In this document: positions 10,888 through 20,522 of the stretch, piece by piece | Layout of the letters: each line of letters begins with the position of its first letter | Numbering within the stretch: the stretch's first letter is position 1 | Source: Telmatactis stephensoni | Lineage: Eukaryota > Cnidaria > Anthozoa > Actiniaria > Isophelliidae | Assembly: GCA_029948255.1 (NCBI GenBank) | Contig: JALIZF010001913.1 | Location: forward strand, 1,116,001-1,180,000 | Length of the DNA stretch: 64,000 nt | Reading direction: 5' to 3' | Notes under the pieces: generated by a model | What the model saw: the letters and a program-made list of their open reading frames with translations, nothing else | What the model was told of the DNA's origin: nothing | Database searches by the model: none | Position numbers and translations under genes: made by a program

Positions 10888-13800
10888 ATGAATCGATGGA
10901 GCGAATGGAGAGAATTAGAAAGCGACCCAGGTAGTTTTGCTTGTTATTTATGCTTTATTTCTAAACGCCAGGTCATATTCTTTCTTGTCTGTTTTCTTTA
11001 TAGGGATATTTACGCTGCTAATCGAGGAATTCGGTGAGTTTTTGTTGTGGTCACATGCCCTCACATGGTCTGACATTGTTGTGTACTTCGACGTGTTTGT
11101 GGTTTGTTGTATGGATATATCCATACATGTAGATAATAGGGCTTTCTACATCACTAGATCTATTCACGTTAGTTCAAACTGTTGCTACTTTTAAGGTAAA
11201 CTTAAAGCTCTGGGCCGGAATTTACAGGCTAGAGTGCTTGTAAAGTTTATCTCACTTCTAATTTTAAAGATTGAACGCTATATAAAATTATTTATGTCTG
11301 ACCATCATAGGTCATAATAATTTCATTCAAACATTTTGAAACTAAGGTATATATTAGTACCTCTACTAGGAAAAACGCTAAGTGACACTAAAGTTGTGAT
11401 TTGATGAATGGGCTACCTGTGTATTGTGGAAGTGGTTCGTGTGGGATCCCTGTGGTTTGACTTTTTAAGCTAAATTTTTGTTTCTTCTATAGGTGTAAAA
11501 GGTGCACAAGTAGAGGAAATATATGACTTATCTAAACCAATCAAAGGGTATGCTAAAGATATTTGAATTGAATAAATTTCTAAAGTACATATATAGTTGA
11601 AGTTATACACCGAATCGAAATATGGCAGGCTAATTTGAATAATCTATTGTTCTGTACTGACTAGCCACTTACTCATATGAAAATGCTTTTGTGTTTCCAC
11701 GTGAACACGAGGCTAGTCAGTCCAGAACAATAGTTATTCAAATTGGACGCCATTTTTCGATTCCAGTCAATAGATGGTATTATTATTTAAACATGAGACA
11801 TTACTGATGAATCCATTCATTAATACATTTTTTAATACATAGGACTGTCTATGGGTTCATATTCTTGTTCAAGTGGATTGAAGAAAGAAGATCAAGAAGA
11901 AAAATCCAGCCACTTGATGAATCATTTGTAGAAAATGAAGAAATTGTCAATGATATCTTCTTCGCTCAGCAGGTTTGTTAACCATAAAATTATTAGAATT
12001 AAAATGAAGTTTGGGTACTGGTACCAAGGGACTGGTCACATTAATTAATCTAAGAGCAGGTAACCATGGCAACCCCATCAATCAGTACACCAAGAGGAAC
12101 CTACCTTCATTGATTCTTACTGTACCTACTAGGGGAGGGTGGGGAGAGCAACAATGGGTCCACAGTGATGTACTGCATAAACAGATTCTATTTACAGTCA
12201 CCAGCAAAGAGGAGAAAGATTGATTGGATACAGTAGCACATGTCCATACAAGCCCATGGAAGTGCACTAGGGACCACCTTACTACCATTTCAACAGTCAG
12301 ATGTTGCAGCCAGTAGCCATTATTAATTATCATTAATCACACTATTTCAATGTTTGTAGGTCATCCCTAATTCTTGTGCAACCCATGCTCTAGTTGAGTG
12401 TCCTTTTAAACTGTCCACATGTTGATCTTGGTGAATCTGTTAGCAAACTCAAGGAATTTTCAAAGAACTTTAACCCTGAGGTAAGATTGTATTAGTTGTT
12501 TAGTCCATTGTGATTTGGCAGGGGTGGATCCAGATTATCTTCAGGAGGGGAGTGCACCATCCTTCAGGAGGGGTGCGGTGCACCATCATATAAATTGGAA
12601 ACTGCCAGAGAGAATATTTTGGAAAAATGTTGAGAAAAAAGTACTCAAGTCATCTCAGGAGGGGTGTACACACCCCTCCCCTAAATCCGCCCCTCTTTGG
12701 GTATCATAATTTTCCTATTACGTAGCAGCTATATTGAGTTTAGTGTATCGGAAAGAAGCTGATAGAGGCAAAATCTGAGGTCTTAAAGTATGAGAGAGAT
12801 TATGAATGTGTTTTGCAGAACAAAGGGCTATGTTATTGGAAATCTTCCAGAGCTAGCAATGACTCACAACAAGTTTGCAAGGTAAACTATATCTCTATTG
12901 TATTTACAAGGACATTTCTGTTTTGTTTGATGAATTTAAATTCATTTTGATATTCTGTCTGTTTGCAGGCCTGAAGCCAAGCAACTACCAGAGAAAACCA
13001 ATTCAGTTTCTTCAGTCAGAGCCATGGAAGCCTTTCACTTTGTTAGTTATGTTCCAATCAAAGGTCGTTTGTTTGAACTGGATGGTTTGAAGCCATATCC
13101 AATTGACCATGGTGAGATTGTGTTCATTATCAGTCTATTAATCATGGTAAAAGTTTGGAAGTGGTGCATCACCACGGTAAATTATGATGCTTTTCCAACA
13201 GGTCCATGGGGAGAGCATGAAGATTGGACAGAGAAGTTTAGAAGAGTTATAACCGAGAGGCTTGGAATAGCAACAGGAGGGTAAGGATTTAATTAGAAAA
13301 TGCTAACTGTTTTAGAAAATAATTCAAAGAGTACAACTACAGTAATAATCAGTTTTAGTTAAGCAAAACCTAATTTGATAATGTTGTTTTTGTAGAGAAC
13401 CTTTCCATGACATTAGATATAACCTTATGGCCGTCGTTGGTGACAGAATTCTTGCATTTGAAGAAAGGCTTGAAAAATTGAATAAAGACAGGTAGGTGAT
13501 CATAAGTGACTATAAACATCAGATGAGCTTGATAAATGTTTTTACTTAGTAACATATAGTGCAGATTTCGTATGAGTGTGAAAAACTACGGCATGGTTAC
13601 GGTGCGGCACAGACACGGCACGGAACCTCACCTGCTGATTTCTTTACAAATTTACAAAGTCATCAGCAGGCGAGGTTCCATGCCGTGTCTGTGTCGTGCC
13701 GTAACCGTTCCATAGTTTTTCACACTCATACGAAATCTGCACTTGTGGTACTTCATATATATACTGATTAGAAATACTGACACTCACTAGACTAACACAC

Positions 13801-15702
13801 ATGACACCACAAAGTTCAGTTACAGTATTTTGTTTTTGATTTTTGTCTTATTGAGTTAATCATTCATCAGATACTTAAATGGTTTTGTATTTCCAGAGAA
13901 AGTATTCTTGACAAAGCTAAACAACTTGTTGAAGCCAGTAAACAAAATCCAGATAATCAGCCAAAAGATGAGAAATCAGAATCAGTTGACAGTGGTGCAC
14001 CTAAACCTTCTGCACAAGAACAAATAGAAAACTACAGTTCAAAACGATCCTGCTGCATTAATGCCACCTCCTCCTCCACCAGGAGGACACCCACCCACTA
14101 CCAATGAAGTGTCTGTCTCAAGTCCTTCCTTGGTTAGTGTGTCTCCTTCAACAGTCATCCTCTACTCCCACAACAACATGTAACACAACACCACCTGTAA
14201 CATCTGCTGTCACGCTACTCACTTCACCGACGCCTTCAACAGCAGCCCCATTATCTGCGCCCATAGCAACAGTTTCCACACCAACGTCAAATACAATAAC
14301 AAGTCAAGATACCACAAGGGATATAGAAATGGCAGCAGCGACAGAGTTATCAGGAATGAGTAATATTAAATCTGATAGTGAAATCAAAGAAGAAAGACCT
14401 GAATCTCCCTATAGAAGTTACCAATAATTGTGATACAGAAGGAACTGGGGGGGTAAGTTTATCTAATGGAAGACTTTGTTTATGGTAGGGCTTGAGGAGG
14501 AGGGGCTGATGGAGCTATAGCCCAGCCACACCTTTGTCCTTAGGTAGTAAAGCTTTTCAGAGAAAATACTATCATCATTTAGGATACTGTGGCCTGCTGT
14601 ACAAGTAATAAACCTCGCTTACTTTAGCCTCACCACTTTTAAGCTTTGTTTATGTTCCCCAGCGTATATGGTAGTATATACATATTAAATCAGTGTGAAT
14701 CAGTTCTTTTTATTTTCTTAGGAAACAACAGAAACTTGTCCTTCTGAGGACCAACAAGATTATGAAGAAACGTTCTCTGATTTTGAGGATATGGTTGATC
14801 ATACAAAGGAACAATCATCAACTTCACAGCAAAAAGGTAGATAACACTTGGTCAATTTAGTGGTTTAATCACTAAATAAGTCCTTTACAAAAATTCTTAA
14901 AGAAATTGACTTCTTGCAGATTTTAAAAGTAAAAAACAAGAAAATAGAGAAAAGAAAATAGAGAAAAGTCCTACAGAAATCCTGGTTGAGGCTTTGAAAG
15001 ATTTGTCAAGTCAATCAAATGATGCTAAGGTAAATTAAAACATTTAAAATTTTTGTCTTTTTTTTTCTCACTCATGCCACACATGCCTTTTTTTGATTCA
15101 TCGTTTATCAATCGATCCTTTCTAAGTTTCTCATTCATTCTGCCTTACTTGTGTTTCAGGCTTTAGCACTTCAATTACATGAAGTAGAAAGAGAAATTAC
15201 TATTTGTGAAACTGGGAAAAGAGAAGAAACTGAAAAACGAAAAAAATATTATGTAAGTCATATTCATTTACTCCATCCCTTCTTTCCTTCCTTCCTTCTT
15301 TTCATCATGAATTCATTGCTTCTCTCATGTTTTTCTTCCTTTCCTAACTTCTTTTCAATTTTCTCCGTCCTACAGTAGCTCCTTCCAATTCTCCCATCTT
15401 GTCTTTATTCCTACATTTATACTCTTCATTTTCCATTGTTGTTTTCTTTTCCTTCAGAATTTTTCTCCGTGTCACTCCCATCTTGAAAACTATAATTAAT
15501 ATGGTTTATTTTTTAGGTTGACCATTGTCGCCGTACCCATAATTACGACCCGTTCGTTTGTACCTTCCTCACAATGCTAGCAGAACAAGGACAGCTTGCA
15601 CAGTTAGTCGAACAACAGGCTTCACTAAAACGACGAATAGCACAAAGTGTTGCACAAAAGAAACATGTAAAACGAGCGTACAAAAGACGGAATAACAAAT
15701 AG
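10888..15702 (+). CDS. BAP1: BAP1-type ubiquitin C-terminal hydrolase (PR-DUB H2A deubiquitinase)
   Basis: Removes mono-ubiquitin from histone H2A with an ASXL partner. Fourteen coding exons: 10888-10930, 11004-11033, 11493-11547, 11843-11972, 12360-12480, 12819-12881, 12969-13111, 13202-13280, 13396-13491, 13897-14452, 14722-14836, 14920-15029, 15160-15252, 15517-15702; about 604 residues, shorter than vertebrate BAP1 (729). The UCH domain is N-terminal ([19 protein letters not shown]). Its catalytic triad is Cys92 (IPNSCATHA), His170 ([11 protein letters not shown]) and Asp185 (FELDGLK). A disordered proline- and threonine-rich middle follows, then the C-terminal ULD helix ([19 protein letters not shown]...[19 protein letters not shown]) and a basic tail like the nuclear signal. 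ULD plus PYPIDHGPWGE identifies BAP1 rather than UCHL5. Five apparent extra bases (about 12393, 12825-12827, 14041-14044, about 14140-14165, 14410) break frame; removing one each restores conserved sequence and all exon phases. Confidence 0.93.
11612..11763. mobile_element. Short hairpin MITE in BAP1 intron
   Basis: Inverted arms from GAATCGAAATATGGC to GCCATTTTTCGATTC enclose a longer inner match (TTGAATAATC, GGCTAGTCAG). Total about 152 bp, no coding potential. Confidence 0.65.
12523..12704. mobile_element. hAT-like MITE remnant (CAGGGGTGGATCCAG)
   Basis: Starts CAGGGGTGGATCCAGA and ends with AAATCCGCCCCTC, with repeated GGAGGGGTG segments inside. It sits in a BAP1 intron and belongs to the same end-type as 4010-4163 and 40453-40631. 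Confidence 0.4.
13559..13742. mobile_element. MITE, TTTCGTATGAGTGTGAAA family, copy in BAP1 intron
   Basis: A 184-bp hairpin with long inverted arms beginning GTGCAGATTTCGTATGAGTG. Inside are repeated GCCGTGTC/GGTTACGG-type segments. The same ends occur at 22230, 28957, 45668 and 47455, making this the most frequent small family in the window. Confidence 0.85.
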
Positions 15703-15847
15703 AAACGACAAATTGTGTATAAATGAATAGGGATGAATTTTGTTCTTTTGAATGTATAAAGTTCTTGCAACATGAAGAAAATTGAACAAGACTTCCAGAT
15801 ATTTTCCACTAGAGTTTGTATCATAAATTCGCGTTACGACTGCGTCA

Positions 15848-15970
15848 CATAAGTTACGTTACGTTACATCTACGTTACGTTACGTACGTGACATCTACGT
15901 TACGTTACATCTACGTTATGTTATGTCTACGTTACGTTTACGTTTTGGCTGTAACGTAACATCTGTTACG
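15848..15970. repeat. Degenerate (TTACG)-type satellite
   Basis: Repeated GTTACGTTACATCTAC-like units, some inverted near the right end (GTAACGTAACATC). It lies in the BAP1 3' UTR region. Confidence 0.75.
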
Positions 15971-16087
15971 TCGTGTCATGTCTCTAAAATACGTCGATAC
16001 TAGAGACGTTCGGGTGGTTGGGTTTTGTCATGAAAATGTAATATATTTCGATTCTGTAAAGTTAGTTGATTAGATAGCATTATGTAC

Positions 16088-16093
16088 AATAAA
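16088..16093 (+). terminator. Putative poly(A) signal of BAP1
   Basis: AATAAA about 385 bases after the BAP1 stop codon, the only canonical hexamer I noted before the opposite gene begins. Confidence 0.45.
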
Positions 16094-16284
16094 ATTAGAC
16101 TCACTTGAAATGAAGAATTGTTTTATATAGTCATAACAGTCATTTGAAGTTACAAGATCTCAATACTGTACGGACTTTAAATTACGTAGCCTGGTACTTA
16201 CGTAATTTTATAGGTTTAAGACGAGTAAATCAGTGAAAGATCAATAGTCAATACTATATAATCAGTGTTTGAGATTTTCTTTAT

Positions 16285-19200
16285 CTAAACTTCAGTGTCC
16301 TTATGTACTGATGCACAGCCATTTTCACAAATGCAAGTGTCTTGTTCAGTAATCTGATCGCCATCTCCCATTTCTTGTGGAAGAACGTTTATTTTCGTGC
16401 AGCCACCCTCTTCGATGAGGGGATGCACAGCCCCTGAATGATGAAGACCGTATATACGGTAAAATAGCAAGGCTACCGTCAGGGCGTTTTTGCCTGTGAA
16501 GTAGATATGAATCTCGCTTAAAACGTCGAACTTGATTAACAGCACCAGGCGAAGAATCAAGAAAGGACCATCCTGCATGATAAGTGGGACTAGAATTTGA
16601 AGCAAGTCTGCTGATAGCAAGAATTTGCGCTTTGGTGTGTCTGTACCGCCACGCCCTGCTTCACTGTTGTTACTGGCAACATTTCCTGAGTTACTGCGTT
16701 CATTCTTTTCTGTTATCTTTGCTTCCTGGAAATTGTCAAGGATTGGAAGTAAATCACGTGATTGTTTAACACCTAATGGAAACGATTTGCTTACATTTAT
16801 TGTGTTGTCACTTCCGGCAGTAACGGTCGCCGTAATACAAAACTGTAACATACTCCAACTGAATATCGCAAGTGTGACGTAATGCATGGTGACGTCATGG
16901 GTGACGTTGACGTGAGAGAGCGAGCTAAACAAATCTGGAACATAGAACGAGAGTACTATTATTTGGATTGTGTAATTATGTCAATCCTCATGCAAATGCT
17001 CCTACGTACAATGTTGCCCAACAACTCTTGATTCCAACATGTTTGGATGCCATGTTATGAAGACTACAACGTCTAACGTTTTGGTTTTTTGTTGTTCTGC
17101 TATTACCAAGCATGAAACACAACACTGTTGGGCGGGCCGACTAATTGCAACAACTGTGAACATTTCATGTCGAAGCTAACAGTGTTGGATGGTGCATAGA
17201 TCGAGCTGCATGATGCTGCAGTAGCGATAAGTATAACTAATAAGTTATTATCAATTCAAAAAGATGCCATTTTCATACAGTCAATAATAACGGCATCTTA
17301 GAATCAATGACGTCACATAATGCAGACGAATGTACCTAGTATATCAGCGCCCATGCCAATGTATCCTAGCAACAAGGCCGACAGCTGGTCACGTGACAGT
17401 TGTCCTCGTGGTAGAAGCCAACGCCCAATTATAATGAGGATAACAACACCAAGCTCACAGACCTTTTTGGCGCCCACATCGCTGTTCAAAACTGATTTGA
17501 TGTCAAGCTGAAAGTATCAAAGAGGAGTGTTAGCATACCATTTTGATAAGCGAATTTTAATGTGTTCAGCTGAAACCATCATAATTGGGTTACACTAAGA
17601 GTTATAACTGACTGACTGATTGACTGACTTGATGTCAAGTAAAAAGATTTTCTTCACGAAAGAAAAAATTGTCTTCGGAAAAAAAAACTTGCAGCTAATC
17701 AAGTATAAGATTTGCACCATGGGCATCCCATAATATTGTTTAAAATTAATTTATTCAAGATGGTACCCGTATCAGGAAAAAGGTCTATTAAGAGGATGCA
17801 CAGGGCGTGATCAGAGTTTTCTCTTAGGAAACAGGACTCGATCCAGCCTCCCCTTGTCACGCCCTAATAAGATAAACAAGGATCCATATCCCCCCTCTTC
17901 GACAACGCCCTGACACTGACTCTGTAGTTATATATCAAAGAGTAACATACATACCCCACGAATCTTTATCGGTGACGACTCGTTAAGAGTAGAAAGGAGT
18001 TGGTGTTGTTCGTCTAGTCTGTGCTGGAGGAGATCAAGCTCCATGACCCAAATAACGGGTAACATTGTTGTAAGGTACAGAAAACAGCTGGGCCAAAAGC
18101 TGAAAAAAGATATCACAACACAGTGATTAGTACAATATAACTGCTTTTAACTGATTCGAAACTGATCTAACCAATCGAAAAGAAAGAAAGGAAAGTTGAA
18201 GTGCCTGACTGCAAGAGAGTCAGATAAAACAATCTCTGACTCAGTTGGGACTCGAACCCTATACCCTCGGGATGCGGTTCAGTCGTTGGTTTGTAAGATT
18301 GTTCTCTCCCGTTCTTCGAGGGTTTTTGTCCGAGTCCCCAGGCCTAGGTTTTTTTCCTCAGCAAAAGCGAGCTGAGCGAGCTGAAAGTTGTATATATATA
18401 TATAGGCAACAATGATTAGTACTTTTTTGACCATTTTATTCCTTTTTTAGACGCGCGCACTACACGGTGGGTCCGGGTCCGTATACGTGTTTTTCCGAAC
18501 CAGCTTTAAAAATTCGCGAAAGCTGACTCAAAAGCTCAGTTGGTAAAGCGGTAGACATGGGAACTACAGCAGACTCTAAACACTCTTAAACTTTTAATAT
18601 CATATTTGACTAACAGAAACCAACGTAACTGTCTCATCAACAATTAATACTACTATCACTCACACATGGTGTACCTCAGGAATCCGTCCTGGGTCCACTT
18701 CGTTTTCTCATTTATATCAAAGATTTACCTAATTGACTTGAATATTCAAAACATTGCCTTTACGCTGATGATGATACACATATCTAGACGGCAAGTACTT
18801 GTTGTATTGACTTAAGCAATAAATTATACTGTGATCTAGCTCTCCTACATGGCTTAAATCAAATAAACTTAACCGGCTGTGCTATTTGTTAAACGATTTG
18901 TCAATTCCATAGAACCGCTCCACTTTAAGAGAGAAGACTGTTTTCCCCATACTCTTTGGTAAATCTTGATAAAAAGAGTCTAGTTAATGAATCGCTAATT
19001 AGTAGTTTTTGATATACTCTTTTAAACAAATCAGTTGGATACATTGGAAGAAATTATCTCTTGATACGACTGTCATGTAAATCAGAATTGTTTTCCTTGC
19101 GTTTTCTGTTGACAAAATCGTACCAAAATAAAGTGGTTGTTTGATTGATAGCAAGATAGTTTAGCAAGGTAAAAGCAGATGTCTATTCCTAATAAACTCC

Positions 19201-19845
19201 AGGCTGAAGACTCAGAACACGGCTGGCCTTGATAAATAATTTATACACAAAATCGGGTTTTTTTTTTTCCATGGTGATTGCCACCCGTAGCTTGGGTAAG
19301 AAACACGACAAATTTAAAAAACGCAAGTATAAAATGTAGATAATACAACACAAAATAAATAACTTAACTAGAGTTCAGAAACAAAAAAATTGCATTAGAT
19401 TTTTTGTCGTACATCCAAACTTCCAAGCCTGGCGCCCTAGACCAGGCGGAAGTTCTCGTAATCCTATTTTGCCTCATGAAAACAAGGAAGTCGCTCTAAA
19501 ATGTAAAACCTTAATCATTAAATTACATGCAGCCAAGACTACAATGATGAGATCAACATTGTCTTTATGGAAGGTATTCTTCAGCGCGTGCGCACTCGTC
19601 GCGCGCGTTTTAAGTCTCTTTCTAATGTGTCACGACTGGACAAAACTACTTACAATTTGTACTCCTTTCCTTTTCGCTTGACCATGACGTAGAGCATTTC
19701 AAGAACCATGAAGATGATACCAGTCAAAAAACACCAGTACAGCGATTGTTTAGTATGTAAGACAAATAGACCCACGGATACAAACACATGAAGACAGAAC
19801 AACACACGAGTTAAAAACGCTGCCAGCAGAGAAAATACGAATCAT
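16285..19845 (-). CDS. TMEM26: TMEM26-like multi-pass membrane protein
   Basis: A polytopic membrane protein of unknown molecular function; in mammals TMEM26 marks beige adipocytes. Four coding exons in transcript order: 19654-19845, 17955-18099, 17336-17507, 16285-16934; about 385 residues against 368 in human. Family landmarks: LTRVLFCLHVFVSVG and YWCFLTGIIFMVLEML (first two membrane segments), FWPSCFLYLTTMLPVIWVMEL, ELGVVILIIIGRWLLP followed by SRDQLSALLLGYIGMGADIL, then FSWSMLQF and the signature MQDGPFLILRLVLLIKF with the last helix GKNALTVALLFYRIYGL. The C-terminal tail is cytoplasm-like and polar. A single extra base in the A-run 19832-19835 separates the ATG (19843-19845) from the rest; removing it gives MIRISLLAAF and restores phase. 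The long first intron contains a retrotransposon fragment. An alternative start further upstream cannot be excluded. Confidence 0.85.
18246..18262 (-). repeat. tRNA-like B-box fragment (SINE debris)
   Basis: On the minus strand this reads GGGTTCGAGTCCC, a good B-box. No complete tRNA fold surrounds it. A partial A-box-like string (GCTCAGTTGGTAAAGCGG) lies downstream on the other strand near 18533-18552. Probably SINE debris in the TMEM26-like first intron. Confidence 0.35.
18580..18880 (+). mobile_element. Degenerate non-LTR retrotransposon reverse-transcriptase fragment
   Basis: Frames read in pieces show the classic RT region of Jockey/CR1/L2-like elements: SYLTNRNQRNCLINN, then HGVPQESVLGPLRFLIYIKD, then LYADD, and finally WLKSNKLN. 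These correspond to RT blocks 4-6 with the YADD catalytic box. An in-frame TAA, a TGA and a shift after YADD show it is dead. No ends or endonuclease are seen. It lies in the TMEM26-like first intron. Confidence 0.7.
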
Positions 19846-20522
19846 CTTCTAAAATTTTAGACTTGAGGTGGCAAGTCAAGTCATTCTTAACCCGGTTTTA
19901 GAACAAAAGCCATCCTGATCTGCAGCGCGTAACTTGCCTAAGTAAATAATTAAGTGAGCAATTAAGTAATGACGTCAGAATACGTAAATTAATGGAAATG
20001 TTGTTGCCACGCTACGTCCTTGAATCACTATAGCTTTTGGACTTCTCGTTTCCTTTTGCTTCGTGCACTTATAATTAGACTACATGCAAAGAATTGATTC
20101 TGAATATACATGAGGTTGACAAAAACCTGCAAGCAACTTTTTTTACAATTGAGTGATCAGTAGAGTATAATTGCAGAACAAACTTGAAACTTTACTCTCT
20201 CGTTTCTGTACTACTCATCCTTAAACGCATCTACATAACATAAAGTAGTATTTCAGGACTTTTAATTTCAGGTTTTTCTTTCAGATTTTCTTTCGGTTTT
20301 TCTTAAAATTTCGGGTTTTAATTTCGTAGTAGCTAAGAAAAAGATGTTACCCATAATGCAGCATTCTTACCCATGATGCATAGGAACGTGCGCGCGCATA
20401 CGATGTAACAATCAAAATCTGTGACATCCAGGCGTTCGAATTTAGTTGTGTTTGGCTTTCAACACGGCCCGAAGTGCTTGTTATGAGCTCTTTCAACTTA
20501 ATGTGAAAAAAGGCTTTTAACC
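19846..20522. other. Spacer before the inverted duplication
   Basis: No gene seen. From roughly 20300 onward the sequence matches, in reverse complement, the region just outside the right Ig gene (to about 47420). The left boundary of the duplication therefore lies here; similarity is weak for its first 50-60 bp. Confidence 0.5.

Larger units (their letters stand above)
15703..16284. other. BAP1 3' UTR and TTACG-rich tract
   Basis: Follows the BAP1 stop and ends at the TMEM26-like stop on the other strand. Positions 15848-15970 are built of repeated ACGTTACGTTAC/ACATCTACGTTACG units, a degenerate short satellite. An AATAAA for BAP1 lies at 16088-16093. No gene is seen. Confidence 0.6.

Noticed and set aside
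525..15702. Programmed +1 ribosomal frameshifting as the cause of the repeated frame breaks
   Set aside because: Two sites do have a stop codon right at the shift (TAG at 814, TGA at 1199), but the others lack a common slippery sequence or stop, and one duplicated exon has the extra base in only one copy. Sequence error or allelic insertion is simpler.
18580..18880. Active retrotransposon
   Set aside because: Only an RT core fragment with in-frame stops and a shift; no endonuclease, ends or poly(A).
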